Part shown: positions 31,617 through 40,714 of the stretch, piece by piece
Position numbering within the stretch: position 1 is the first letter of the stretch
Layout of the letters: the number at the start of each line of letters is the position of its first letter
Source of the DNA: Bradyrhizobium lupini
GTDB taxonomy: Bacteria > Pseudomonadota > Alphaproteobacteria > Rhizobiales > Xanthobacteraceae
DNA length: 64,000 nt
Direction of reading: 5' to 3'
Assembly (NCBI RefSeq): GCF_040939785.1
Contig: NZ_CP162553.1
Span: 7,645,001-7,709,000, forward strand
Translations under genes and position numbers: made by a program
The notes under the pieces: generated by a model
The model's input: the letters and a program-made list of their open reading frames with translations, nothing else
What the model was told of the DNA's origin: nothing
Database searches by the model: none

Positions 31617-33047
31617 TCAGCGGCGGAACATGCCGCCCATCATGCCGCCGACGACACCGCCAACGAAGGCTGCTCCGGCAGGATCGCCGCCGCTGCTGCG
31701 ATGGGGAGCCGGTGCGGGCGCGCTGCTGGCCGCGGGGGCGGCGGCCCGGCGGGCTGCCTTCTGGCTGTTGTCGCTCGCGGTCGGCGGGCCGGCCACGACC
31801 TCCGAAAGCAGAGCCTTGTGCTGGAGCTTGTTCAGGTAGCCAGACGCGGGATAGCCGCGCGCCGCCTGCCAGCGCTTGAGCACCGACCGGGTCTCGTCGC
31901 CGAAGACGCCTGTCTGTTTGTTGTCGAAGCCGAGCCCGCCCAGGCGACGCTGAACGTCGCGGCGCTGGTTCTTGTCGAGGCCGATCTGGTCCTCGGTAAG
32001 CTGGGTGGCCTCTTCGGTGAAGGTCGCGGGATCGACGCCTGCGGTGAGGGTACGCGTCGCGGTCGAGGGGCCGCTCTTGATGGCCGCGAGGCGTGCCAGC
32101 GCAAGCGCCTTGAACTGACCGTTCGGGTAGGCGGAGAGATAGGCGTTGAGCTCTTCCGACTTGTTGCTCTCCTTGACCGAACGCCAGTATTCGAGCTCGA
32201 CACCGTCCGAGCTGCCGCCCGTCGCCATTGGCACGCTGCCAGCAGCCGTCGGTGCCACATTGGCGACCTGGGTCGTCGGAGCCTGGTTGAGATAGACCGC
32301 GCCGGTCAGATTGGTGTGGCCCCATGGCAGTTGACCCTTGTGGGTCTCCTCGTTGACCTGGGCGCGGACCGACGTCATCGCCTGCTGGATCTCGACACCA
32401 GGCTTGGTGATGTTGTCGATGAGCGCACGGGTGAACGGGCTGTTGTTGCCCTCCTGGCCGTCGAGCGCGGTCTGGCCCGGGCCGGTGGCGAACGCGATCA
32501 GCGTGCCTTCGCCGGATTTCATCTCGGCAAGACCGCTCTGCACGTTGACGCTGCGGGTCGCGGAGTTCGACTTGATCTTGGCGGCGAACGGATTGTCGCG
32601 GCAGGCGTCAAGGAAGACCAGCTTGACCTTGGCGTCGCCCATGGTCTGCTCGAGGGTCAGATCGATGTTGATGGCGGCACCGAGCTTGACGTCCATCTCC
32701 GACTTGATGTCGGCGTCGACAGGCAGAAGATAATTGGAGCCGCCGACCGCGATGCCGTGACCGGCATAATAGAACACTGCGACGTCGGAGCCCTGCGCCT
32801 TGCGGCCGAAGTCCAGCAGCTTCTCCGTCATCTGGTCGCGCGAGAGGTTCGAACCTTCGATCACCTCGAAGCCGACATTGCGCAGCGTTGCCGCCATCGC
32901 CTTAGCGTCGATCGGCGGGTTCGGCAATTGTGCGACGTTCTTGTAGGTGCCGTTGCCGACGACGAAAGCAACGCGGCGGTCGGCCTTCGCGGCACTGATC
33001 GACAGTGCCATGCACATCAGCGACGCGAGGAGGGTGAGAGTGCGCAT
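31617..33047 (-). CDS. Secreted caspase-like (peptidase C14) protein with peptidoglycan-binding-like module
   Basis: 476 residues from the ATG at 33047, which has GGGGA 8 nt upstream. After a signal peptide (ending SAAKAD) comes a caspase fold: RVAFVVGNGTYKNVAQLPNP, catalytic His in VFYYAGHGIAV, catalytic Cys in LVFLDACRDNPF. A Sel1/Tol-like segment (YLSAYPNGQFKALALARL) follows. Residues ~375-440 (LDKNQRRDVQRRLGGLGFDN..VFGDETRSVLKRWQAARGYP) form a PG_binding_1-type module. A Gly/Met-rich tail ends the protein. Such orthocaspases cleave after basic residues; the substrate is unknown. Confidence 0.9.
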   Translation of the reverse strand: MRTLTLLASLMCMALSISAAKADRRVAFVVGNGTYKNVAQLPNPPIDAKAMAATLRNVGFEVIEGSNLSRDQMTEKLLDFGRKAQGSDVAVFYYAGHGIAVGGSNYLLPVDADIKSEMDVKLGAAINIDLTLEQTMGDAKVKLVFLDACRDNPFAAKIKSNSATRSVNVQSGLAEMKSGEGTLIAFATGPGQTALDGQEGNNSPFTRALIDNITKPGVEIQQAMTSVRAQVNEETHKGQLPWGHTNLTGAVYLNQAPTTQVANVAPTAAGSVPMATGGSSDGVELEYWRSVKESNKSEELNAYLSAYPNGQFKALALARLAAIKSGPSTATRTLTAGVDPATFTEEATQLTEDQIGLDKNQRRDVQRRLGGLGFDNKQTGVFGDETRSVLKRWQAARGYPASGYLNKLQHKALLSEVVAGPPTASDNSQKAARRAAAPAASSAPAPAPHRSSGGDPAGAAFVGGVVGGMMGGMFRR

Positions 33048-33251
33048 CTGGAATCCCCAACAGAATCGAAATTGCAGGCAGCAACGAATTGGCAACGAAC
33101 TTACATGAAGTGCCCGCCTCGGCGCCACCAAAACGGCAGTTCGTCGCGTTCAACCCGCTGCTGTGTGGCAGAATGTGCACGATGGAATACCCTTCCAACG
33201 TGATCTAAATCACACGGCCACTTGGTTTTGTCGCGCGAGGCGGCGCGAGGT

Positions 33252-34126
33252 TCAGCGTGCGGGAGCAGGATCCGCCGGAGCTGGCTTTAGATTCAGGAGA
33301 TTGCCGAACAGGATCAGCGCGGCGCCGACCACCGTCCAGGTGTCAAGCCGCTCCGAATACAGCAGCCAGCCAGCGGTCGCGGTCAATGGAACTCGCAGGA
33401 AATCCATGGGAACGACGATGGTCGCATCCGCATAGCGCATCGCGCTGGCGAGGCAGTAGTGCGAAAACGTGCCGCAGACGCCGATCACGCCAACCCATGC
33501 CCAGACATAGGCGGAGGGCCACGTCCAGACGAACAGCGTCGGAATGAAGCCTGCGACCGATTGCACCACCAGCATCCAGAACAGGATCGACAGTGCGCTT
33601 TCGGTGCGGGTCAGCGATTTGACGAGCACCATGGATACGCCAAAGCCCAGCGCGGCGCCTAGTGCGATGAGTTGACCGGGATTGATTTCGCCGGTGGCGG
33701 GTCGGACGATGACGATCACACCGAAAAGGCCAAGCGCGATGGCGGCGATCTTCCACGGCGTCATGCGCTCGGAGAGGAGGCTCGCTGCGAGCAGCGCCGT
33801 CCAGATTGGCATGGTGAACTCGATAGCCACCACTTGGCCGATCGGGATCAGCGTGAGCGCGAAGAACCAGCCGAGCTGCGCAACATAGTGCACCAAATTG
33901 CGCCCGATGTGCTGCGGCAGGCGCGACGTCCTGAGCACTTTGAAGCCGCCGGCCCGATAGATGATCGGCGAAAGCAAAGGAATCCTAGCAGCGAACGCAC
34001 TTCCATGATCTGAAATACATTCAGCTCGCGCGTGGTCTCGCGTCCGGCGACCGCCATGACCAGCATCAGCGACAGCCAGCCAGCCATCCACAGGGCAGCC
34101 ATCGTTTTGGACGGTGTCGTGTTCAT
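33252..34126 (-). CDS. EamA/DMT-family inner-membrane transporter, frameshifted
   Basis: About ten hydrophobic segments in two EamA repeats, a drug/metabolite-type exporter of unknown substrate. The N-terminus (MNTTPSKTMAALWMAGWLSLMLVMAVAGRE..EVRSLLGFL) is in one frame and SPIIYRAGGFKVLRTS onward in another. One missing T opposite the A-run at 33976-33978 explains the shift (LLLSPII expected). The ATG at 34126 is taken as start; a TTG in the same frame lies 75 nt upstream. It is divergent from the RidA gene. Confidence 0.85.
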
Positions 34127-34277
34127 CGGCGCGGGTGTGAGAGGCGAGGGTCTTGAGGGAAGGCCGGTATCGGCGACATCCTCGCCGTTTGCAACGGTCA
34201 AATCTGCCGGTGCAGCGATGCAGGGCGCCGTGCTAAGGCATCAGTGAACAACGAGAACAATCGGGAGATCTTCGCTC

Positions 34278-34676
34278 ATGCACATCTTGCAGCCGGCCGA
34301 GTGGAAAAAACCGCGCGGCTTTTCCCATGGTGTCGTGGTCGAGGGGCCGGGCCGCTGGGTGGTGCTGGCCGGGCAGACCGGCGGCGACGAGACCGGCAAT
34401 TACGTGCCTGACATGGCAGCGCAGGTCGGGACCGCGCTGAAGCGGATCATCAAGCTCCTGGGCGAGGCCGGCGCCAGCCCCGAGCATATCGTCCGCCTGA
34501 CCTGGTACCTGACCAGCCGCAGCGAATATGAGGCAGCCGGGGCCGGCATCGGCGCGGCCTGGAAGGAAACGCTGGGGCGCAATTTCCCGCCCTCGACCTT
34601 GCTCTACATCGGCGGCCTCGTGGATGACCGGGCCAAGGTCGAGATCGAGGTCACGGCGTTCGTGCCGGGCACATAA
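34278..34676 (+). CDS. RidA-family enamine/imine deaminase-like protein
   Basis: 132 residues of the RidA/YjgF fold: VLAGQTGGDETGNYVPDMAAQ, TALKRIIKLLGEAG, VRLTWYLTS and KVEIEVTAFVPGT. The Arg that binds the substrate carboxylate in E. coli RidA is not obvious near the C-terminus (DDRAKVEIE has an Arg five residues earlier), so it may belong to an Rid subfamily without deaminase activity. No pathway neighbour. Confidence 0.88.
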   Translation: MHILQPAEWKKPRGFSHGVVVEGPGRWVVLAGQTGGDETGNYVPDMAAQVGTALKRIIKLLGEAGASPEHIVRLTWYLTSRSEYEAAGAGIGAAWKETLGRNFPPSTLLYIGGLVDDRAKVEIEVTAFVPGT

Positions 34677-34709
34677 AAAATCGACCCCGCGAGATCGCCG
34701 GGTCGATTG
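34675..34709 (-). terminator. Rho-independent terminator
   Basis: On the minus strand AATCGACCC pairs with GGGTCGATT around GGCGATCTCGC, followed by TTTTT. It is placed 20-50 nt after the stop of the minus-strand gene ending at 34729 and just past the RidA stop. Confidence 0.8.
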
Positions 34710-34728
34710 TCAATCTACTCGTATCGGC

Positions 34729-35211
34729 TTAGCGCGACAGCGAGATGTTGGCGCCGCGGAACTGGCTGTCGGCGCGCATCGTGACGTTCTGCTTGTTGCC
34801 GGACGTCTTCAGCGAAATGTTGGCGTTGAAGCCGGCAGTGGAGGCGAGCAGCTCATAGTTTCCGCCGGCCCCGCGACCCGAAAGGGAGCCGCTGATATTA
34901 CGGCTGGCCTCGGACCAGCTGCCCGCGATGGCGCTGCCTTCAGCCTTGACGTTGGCGCCGAGGTTGAACTTGTAGGCGTCGCTGGCGCAGGTCAGAGACA
35001 ACTCCATGGTCGGTCCGATCGGAGCGTATTTCGCCCGGCAGCGGATCCGTTCGGTCGAGCCGTCATCCAGGGTGACCGTGCCTGAGCCGCTCCAGCTGCC
35101 GGCCAGCGGGGCGAACGGGCCGGACTGGGCCTTGCTCTCGGAGTTTGCAATTCCGGCGGCAAACATAACGGCGGCCGCGATCAGCAGCCGCCGGCCCACA
35201 CCGCTCGTCAC
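34729..35211 (-). CDS. Secreted hypothetical protein (tandem partner A)
   Basis: 160 residues from a GTG at 35211, chosen because it gives a signal peptide (GVGRRLLIAAAVMFAAGIA) and starts 7 nt after the upstream stop. The mature part opens FAPLAGSWSGSGTVTLDDGS, has a Cys pair (IRCRAKYAP and SLTCASD) and a beta-rich pattern that suggests a small barrel. It forms an operon with the gene at 35219-35563, which has similar beta-rich composition. Function unknown. Confidence 0.7.
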   Translation of the reverse strand: MTSGVGRRLLIAAAVMFAAGIANSESKAQSGPFAPLAGSWSGSGTVTLDDGSTERIRCRAKYAPIGPTMELSLTCASDAYKFNLGANVKAEGSAIAGSWSEASRNISGSLSGRGAGGNYELLASTAGFNANISLKTSGNKQNVTMRADSQFRGANISLSR

Positions 35212-35218
35212 GATTTTT

Positions 35219-35563
35219 CTATTGGCGCGATGCTTCCCACCGCCCGCTGCACGGTATGCCTGCAGATGCTCCATTCCACTTCCCCGATCCGGCGTTGCCG
35301 CTGAGTTGACCGTTGGCATATGCACCATTGATCGAAACTTTCACAAGTCCCCCGCTGCCGATGGTGCCGGAAACGTTAGCGCCGGGCGCGGTGATCTTGC
35401 CGTCGGCAACCGTCAGCAAGGAGCTCGCGGTCGGCTCGCAGGTGCCGCTCTTGGTGACGATGGTGACGTGCCAGTTGCCGTCATAGGGGGTCTGGGCAAA
35501 GGCGGGCGCGGCGAGGGTGGTAACTGAGGCGGCACAGAACGCCGCAATGCGAGCAAAACGCAT
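35219..35563 (-). CDS. Secreted hypothetical protein (tandem partner B)
   Basis: 114 residues; signal peptide MRFARIAAFCAASVTTLAAPAFAQ. The mature part YDGNWHVTIVTKSGTCEPTAS..VADGKITAPG..VSGTIGSGGLVKVSI..CSGRWEASRQ contains repeated short beta strands and one likely disulfide. It is the first gene of a two-gene operon with 34729-35211. Function unknown. Confidence 0.75.
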   Translation of the reverse strand: MRFARIAAFCAASVTTLAAPAFAQTPYDGNWHVTIVTKSGTCEPTASSLLTVADGKITAPGANVSGTIGSGGLVKVSINGAYANGQLSGNAGSGKWNGASAGIPCSGRWEASRQ

Positions 35564-35762
35564 AAAATCCGTCCTTGAATTTGTCTGATATGCTGACCCT
35601 TATTCGGGCCAAATGTGACGGAAATTTGGTGCAGTGCCAAATCGAAAATTGTTCCTGTGGGAACAATGGTTTATTTGGGTTTCAAGCTGGGATTCTTGAA
35701 GCAAAATCAATGCCCCGTCACGTTAAGAGTAACGTCAGGAGATCGACTCAGGATAAAGGGCC

Positions 35763-36349
35763 TCAGGAAAGACTTGGCGCTGAAGTCGCGAACTGCTCGT
35801 CTTGAGTCTTGGACGGCAGCGCCTTGTGGACCTTGGCATAGTCGATCACGTCGGCCAGCAATTTGAGCCCGAGCGGGGCGAGCGCGCGCTCCACAGTTCC
35901 CGCGCCGTCTCGCCCTTCTTGACGAAGCACCACTCCTGGGCCGCAATGGCGCCAGCGTCCATGCGGTCGGCGAGGTGATAGATCGTGCCGCCGGCGATCG
36001 GATCGCCTTCCTTGATGGTCCATTCCACGGCCGCCTTGCCGCGGTGACGCGGCAGCAGCGAGGGATGATAGCCGATACCGCCCAGCTTCGCTGCCTCAAG
36101 CGCGTCCTTGCCGATCCGGGCGTGGCTGTGCGCGGTGACGATCAGATCGGTGTCGGGGGCGATCTCGGAGGCCACCACCAGTTTGGGATTGGCCTGGACC
36201 ACGACGTCGATGCCCGCCGCCTTGGCTGTTGCGGCGAGACGATCCTCGGCGTCGGCCACCACGACGCGCACGATCGAGACACCATGCTCCCGGAGCATGT
36301 TCAGGGTGGTCACGCCGAAATGGCGGGAGCCGACAAGAGTAATGCGCAT
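35763..36349 (-). CDS. Formyltransferase-family protein (Fmt N-terminal-like), frameshifted
   Basis: N-terminal MRITLVGSRHFGVTTLNML and the core GIGYHPSLLPRHRGKAAVEW..GGTIYHLADRMDAGAI define the formyltransferase fold of Fmt, PurN and ArnA. The catalytic His and Asp of the triad are present but the Asn (NxH in Fmt) is replaced by Gly (IGYH). The frame breaks at CC 35891-35892 (expected ELWERALAPLGLKLL); one missing base restores about 195 residues ending SAPSLS. The Fmt C-terminal tRNA-binding domain is absent, so it does not replace Fmt. Acceptor unknown. Confidence 0.8.
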
Positions 36350-36536
36350 GGGTGTCCGATCCGTCTCGCAACTGCGTCATCTCCCGATAACACGTCCGGA
36401 CGTCCTGTCACCACCCGCGCTGGGTTTGCGCCGGTTATCAACAACGCGCCGGGCGAGGCTGCGCGATGAATTCCGCGATTGCGGTGTCGGCCGGTCCGGT
36501 GCTTCCATGCGCATGGCATCGGCTCGGAGTGAACGC

Positions 36537-36824
36537 ATGCGGAGCGCGTGGTTTGTCCTTCTCGCGGCCTTGGTTGCAACCACTTCGGCGCGCGCTGGCG
36601 GACCGCCCTATCCCGTGGTTCCGCCCGAGGTCGGGGTGGCGCCCTTCATCGGCCCGACCTGGGACACCTATCGCTGCGCGGAAGGGCCGGTCACCAATTT
36701 TTATCACGGCGCCTATTACGGCCAGGAGCCGCCGGCGCTCTATCGCGGCTACGCGTACCGGCCGCATTACCGCTACAGCGCCTACCGCAGGCTGCCGCGC
36801 AAATATTTCTGCGTCACAGACTAG
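36537..36824 (+). CDS. Small secreted Tyr-rich hypothetical protein
   Basis: 95 residues; the ATG at 36537 has GGAG 7 nt upstream. The signal peptide (MRSAWFVLLAALVATTSARA) is followed by GGPPYPVVPPEVGVAP and a Tyr-rich tail with NFYHGAYYGQEPP and YRPHYRYSAYRR. Proteins of this kind are common and uncharacterised in Bradyrhizobium. Confidence 0.7.
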   Translation: MRSAWFVLLAALVATTSARAGGPPYPVVPPEVGVAPFIGPTWDTYRCAEGPVTNFYHGAYYGQEPPALYRGYAYRPHYRYSAYRRLPRKYFCVTD

Positions 36825-36975
36825 CGTTGCCACGCCGCCACGGTGGTGCGGCGAGTGCCGACGGCCGGTTCCTGTGTTTCGTTTTTAACAGAGAGACCCA
36901 GGATTTGCCGTTAGAACGTGGACCGACCGGGGCTGGCGACATTTCAACCCGCATCCGTTTTCGAACCCGGATTTG

Positions 36976-37004
36976 GCCGCTGGCGTGATCGCCAGCGGCT
37001 TTTT
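36976..37004 (+). terminator. Strong rho-independent terminator
   Basis: Perfect 10-bp stem GCCGCTGGCG-TGAT-CGCCAGCGGC followed by TTTTT. It is 150 bp beyond the stop of the upstream gene. The interval 36825-36975 has no ORF and could be a 3' UTR or a short RNA gene. Confidence 0.9.
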
Positions 37005-37161
37005 CATGCTCGGCCATCACGAAATCATCTGACGGTAACGTGATCTCAACCAGCTTGGCGTATCGACGAATCCGTCGCGGATTTGTATTGCGTACCGCGA
37101 CACCGAGATTGTCGCGCCGGCGCGGGTGCGCCGTGCGGGCTTTTTCGCCGGGACCTATTTC

Positions 37162-37398
37162 ATGCCGAGCGCGATTGAGCAGATCGTCGACGTCTATGTC
37201 CGGCTGAAGAACCGGCGCGGCCTCGACGAGCTGATGATGCACAGGCAACGGCTTGCAGTCGATCTGAAGAGCAGGTCCGGCTACGACTTCAGCCTGCCGA
37301 TCGGCCAGATCGACGAGGAGATCGCGATCATCGAAGCCGGCCTCAGCCGGCTCAAGTCGGGCGATATCGCCGCGACGGACGACGGACGGCCAGTTTGA
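37162..37398 (+). CDS. Conserved hypothetical protein, 78 aa
   Basis: MPSAIEQIVDVYVRLKNRRGL opens a fully soluble, helical protein with DLKSRSGYDFSLPIGQIDEEI in the middle. The ATG at 37162 is preferred to the one 36 nt upstream, because homologues I recall begin here. It is convergent with the next gene (stops 4 bp apart). Function unknown. Confidence 0.7.
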   Translation: MPSAIEQIVDVYVRLKNRRGLDELMMHRQRLAVDLKSRSGYDFSLPIGQIDEEIAIIEAGLSRLKSGDIAATDDGRPV

Positions 37399-37401
37399 CG
37401 T

Positions 37402-37704
37402 TCAGTCGCGCCGGCCACCGTCGATGACGGTGAACAACGGCCGCGCCTGGGTCGGCTCGACCAGCAATTCCTCCACCAGTGCGGTCGCCGCATCGACATA
37501 TTTGCGCGTCGGCTTGTCGAGGGGACGCGTGGCTTCGTCGTCGAGCGCGACCTTGGCGGCCTCGACCAGCTTGCGCATTCGCGCCGCGTGGTCATCGCCC
37601 GCCGTCAGCGTCGCGCGGGCCAGCGAGCGCAGCACGAACAGCTCGCCCTCGAGGCGGAGCAGACGGTCGTTCAGCCTGGAGAGGACGGCGTTGAGGTCGG
37701 CCAT
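37402..37704 (-). CDS. Hypothetical helical protein, 100 aa
   Basis: MADLNAVLSRLNDRLLRLEGELF and the segments VLRSLARATLTAG and KLVEAAKVALDDEA suggest an all-helical protein with coiled-coil potential at the N-terminus. ATG at 37704 chosen over one 27 nt upstream. No known domain recognised. Confidence 0.65.
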   Translation of the reverse strand: MADLNAVLSRLNDRLLRLEGELFVLRSLARATLTAGDDHAARMRKLVEAAKVALDDEATRPLDKPTRKYVDAATALVEELLVEPTQARPLFTVIDGGRRD

Positions 37705-37795
37705 GGCGCGCGTTCGCTGCGGAAGATGCATCCTGCTCTAGCGGCGATCGGTGAACGGAGTCCAAACGGCATCGGCGCAATTGCGGCGATCTCCC

Positions 37796-39844
37796 TCAAG
37801 TCTCGCTCCGCGCCAGATAGTCGCGTGCGAAGGCGAGATACCAGTCGAGACAGGCGGGATTGGCCATCGCCTCGCGGTTGATGACCTTCTCGACGGGCTG
37901 GCCGAGCAGCAGCTTCTTGATCGGCAGCTCCTGCTTCTTGCCCGAGAGCGTGCGGGGAATTTCGGCGACCGCAAAAATCTCGTTGGGCAGGAATCGGCGC
38001 GAGAGGCCGGCCTCGATCGCCTTGTTGATCTTCGCCTGCATCGCGCCGTCGAAGGCGACGCCTTCGCGCAGCACCACGAACAGGGGCATGTAGCTGTCAC
38101 GGCCGAGATATTCGAGATCGACGACGAGGGAATCCAGCACCTCCGGCAAGGCCTCGATCGCGGAATAGAGTTCGCTCGTGCCCATGCGCAGGCCATGCCG
38201 GTTGATGGTGGCATCGCTGCGGCCATAGATGATGCAGGAGCCGTCCGGGTCGACCTTGAGCCAGTCGCCATGCCGCCACACCGGCCCACGGCCGGTGCCG
38301 TCGAAATTGTCCGGATAGGTCTCGAAATAGCTCGCGCGATAGCGCGCACCGCCCTTGTCGTTCCAGAAATAGAGCGGCATCGACGGCATCGGCTCGGTGC
38401 AGACGAGCTCGCCGACCTCGCCGATGACGGCGCGGCCCTGTTCGTCAAAGGCTTCCACGGCAGCACCCAGCAGACGGCACTGCATCGCGCCCGGCGTCTG
38501 CGGCAGTTCGCGATTGCCGCCAATGAACGCGCCGGCGAAATCGGTGCCGCCGGAGATGTTGGCCCACCAGATATCGGCCTGCGCCTTGCTGCCGTTGGTC
38601 TTCGACAGGCCAGCGAAGCGGTTGTTGAACCAGGCTTGGGTGTCGGCGCTCAGCGGAGAGCCGGTCGAGCCGAGACATCGAAGCTGTGAGAGATCACCGG
38701 CGGCGACGAGGTCGACCTCGGCCTTGGCGCAGTTGGCGAAGAACGCGGCGCCCGCGCCGAAGAAGGTCGCTTTCGACTGCGCGACGAAGCGCCACAGCGT
38801 GGTCCAGTCTGGCTTGTCCCTGGCGCCGCCGGGGCTGCCGTCGAAGATGCAGCAGGTGGTGCCGCTGAGCAGGCCGCCGACCTGGCTGTTCCACATGATC
38901 CAGCCCGTCGAAGAGTACCAGTGATAGCGCTCGCCGAACGAGGTCTCGTGGTAGGAGCAGCCGAGATCGTTGTGCAGTCCGAGCAGCGCCAGCACCACGA
39001 TGACGATGCCGCCATGGCCGTGCACGATCGGCTTCGGCAGGCCGGTGGTACCGCTGGAATAGACGATCCAGAGCGGATGATCGAACGGCAGCCAGGCCGG
39101 CTCGAACGCGTCGATCTCCGCGCCGGTTGTTGCGCTAATTTCGGAGAGCAGGGCGTCGGCCGCTGCGAGCGCGGCGGCCTCGCTGTGCAGGATGACGTGC
39201 TCGACCGTCGGCAGCGACCGCCGCAGCTCGGCGAGGACGTCTTTGCGATCGTGCCGGCGGCCGGCATAGGTGACGGCGTCGCAGGCAATCAGTACTTTCG
39301 GTTCGATCTGCTTGAAGCGGTCGATCACGGCGGGCGCGGCCATGTCGGGCGCGCACAGGCTCCAGATCGCGCCGATGCTGGCGCTCGCCAGGAATGCGAT
39401 GATGGTCTCGGGGATGTTGGGCAGATAGGCGGCGACGCGGTCGCCGGGCTTGATGCCTTTTTCTTTCAGATGCAGCGCGAGCGCAGCCGCCTTGCGCCGC
39501 AGCTCCGGCCAGCTCGTCTCGCAAAGCCTGCCGTCCTCGCCACAGCTGACGATTGCGGGCAGGCCGGCGGCGTCAGCCGCGTCCACGTGGCGGAACACCT
39601 GCCGGGCATAGTTGACCTGCGCGCCGGGAAACCAGAGCGCGCCGGGCATCTTGCGCTCGGTGATCACGGCGGCAAACGGCGTCGGCGATTGCAGATCGTA
39701 ATAGTCCCAGATGGCGTGCCAGAACCCGTCGAGATCGCGCACCGACCATTGCCGCATCTCCTCGTAGCTGTCGAAGTTGAGGCCGCGCTTCTCGGCGAGC
39801 CAGGTGCGGTAAAGGGCGATCTGGGGAACGAAGGGTGAGGTCAT
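37796..39844 (-). CDS. Acetoacetyl-CoA synthetase (acetoacetate-CoA ligase)
   Basis: 682-residue ANL-family ligase. AMP-binding motif IVYSSGTTGLPKPIVHGHGG near residue 265, the HGHGGI and SSTGWIMWN segments of AacS/acetyl-CoA synthetase, GRSDATINRHGLRMGTSELY and the catalytic Lys near KKQELPIKKLL are visible. The N-terminal FDSYEEMRQWSVRDLDGFW is the acetyl-CoA synthetase-type N-domain. It allows use of acetoacetate, as from polyhydroxybutyrate breakdown, in rhizobia. Single gene with no obvious partner. Length is in the normal 650-680 range. Confidence 0.9.
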   Translation of the reverse strand: MTSPFVPQIALYRTWLAEKRGLNFDSYEEMRQWSVRDLDGFWHAIWDYYDLQSPTPFAAVITERKMPGALWFPGAQVNYARQVFRHVDAADAAGLPAIVSCGEDGRLCETSWPELRRKAAALALHLKEKGIKPGDRVAAYLPNIPETIIAFLASASIGAIWSLCAPDMAAPAVIDRFKQIEPKVLIACDAVTYAGRRHDRKDVLAELRRSLPTVEHVILHSEAAALAAADALLSEISATTGAEIDAFEPAWLPFDHPLWIVYSSGTTGLPKPIVHGHGGIVIVVLALLGLHNDLGCSYHETSFGERYHWYSSTGWIMWNSQVGGLLSGTTCCIFDGSPGGARDKPDWTTLWRFVAQSKATFFGAGAAFFANCAKAEVDLVAAGDLSQLRCLGSTGSPLSADTQAWFNNRFAGLSKTNGSKAQADIWWANISGGTDFAGAFIGGNRELPQTPGAMQCRLLGAAVEAFDEQGRAVIGEVGELVCTEPMPSMPLYFWNDKGGARYRASYFETYPDNFDGTGRGPVWRHGDWLKVDPDGSCIIYGRSDATINRHGLRMGTSELYSAIEALPEVLDSLVVDLEYLGRDSYMPLFVVLREGVAFDGAMQAKINKAIEAGLSRRFLPNEIFAVAEIPRTLSGKKQELPIKKLLLGQPVEKVINREAMANPACLDWYLAFARDYLARSET

Positions 39845-39962
39845 TGCGTGTCGGCTTCAGTTGCGGGGCGGAGAGTTTAACCGTTGCCGCAGAGTAGCAG
39901 AAGCCGCAGTTCGGGCAGGGGGCGTTGACGGGAGTAGCTGGTCTGGGTCCGGTGGAAGCAGT

Positions 39963-40190
39963 CTACCCGCCGGCTCCGGCCCAACGCCTTCCGAACACGG
40001 GTGGCTTGGTTTTCACCGCTTCCCAGCCGAAGAAATGATGTTTGCCGGACCATGTGTGCACCACGCCGCTGCAGATGCTGCACTTGAAGGTGCCGGAATG
40101 CGCTTCGGCGTGCTCCTCCCTTGTCGCCGTGTAGTTCATGCTGCAACCCGCGCAGGTGAATTCTTCGATCGTCCAGATGGTATTGGCCAT
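39963..40190 (-). CDS. Small Cys4 zinc-ribbon-like protein
   Basis: 75 residues, MANTIWTIEEFTCAGCSMNY then FKCSICSGVVHTWSGKHHFFGW. The two CxxC pairs suggest one bound zinc. ATG at 40190. No neighbour gives a clue to its role. Confidence 0.7.
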   Translation of the reverse strand: MANTIWTIEEFTCAGCSMNYTATREEHAEAHSGTFKCSICSGVVHTWSGKHHFFGWEAVKTKPPVFGRRWAGAGG

Positions 40191-40345
40191 TGCACCGAAG
40201 TGGTTTGAGGGACCTCGATGGAAGCGTAGGTGCACGCCTTTGCATCGACGTAAACCGGTCGGCCGAAATCCGGTTAATCACCGTTAGCCAAGCCGGCATC
40301 ACGTCGCGCACCTTGCCGGCGCTCGCCCACGGCGCCGCCGCAAGA

Positions 40346-40567
40346 TCAATCGCCGGTCCGGATGCTTCGCATGTCCCGGTCGATGCACATCTGCACGCGC
40401 CTGATGGCGAGCAACGGCAGCCTGCCTTGCACGCGCCCGGTGCGGGCCCTGTCGCCGACGGCATAGGCGTAGCGCCAATAGCCCGGTGCGCCGTTTGGCT
40501 TCAGCGAAAAGCGGATGCCGCGGTGAATTCCCGCGTGTGCGACGGGCTCTCTGGGGCGGCGTGCCAT
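40346..40567 (-). CDS. Small hypothetical protein, 73 aa
   Basis: MARRPREPVAHAGIHRGIRF opens a basic protein containing GYWRYAYAVGDRARTGRV and a helix LLAIRRVQMCIDRDMRSI. The composition and amphipathic pattern look coding, and similar short proteins occur in Bradyrhizobium. ATG at 40567 within a longer open frame; no clear ribosome-binding site. Confidence 0.55.
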   Translation of the reverse strand: MARRPREPVAHAGIHRGIRFSLKPNGAPGYWRYAYAVGDRARTGRVQGRLPLLAIRRVQMCIDRDMRSIRTGD

Positions 40568-40714
40568 CGTCTCGGAATGCAGAATGGCCCGATGCGTTCC
40601 TAATCGCCGGCTCGTGCCGGCCCGGTCGTCTTGACGCCGGGTGCGCGGCTGGCAATAACGCGGGGCCGCGCAAGTGCCGGAACCCGCGTCAATGCCGCAA
40701 GGAAAGCCGTGCCC

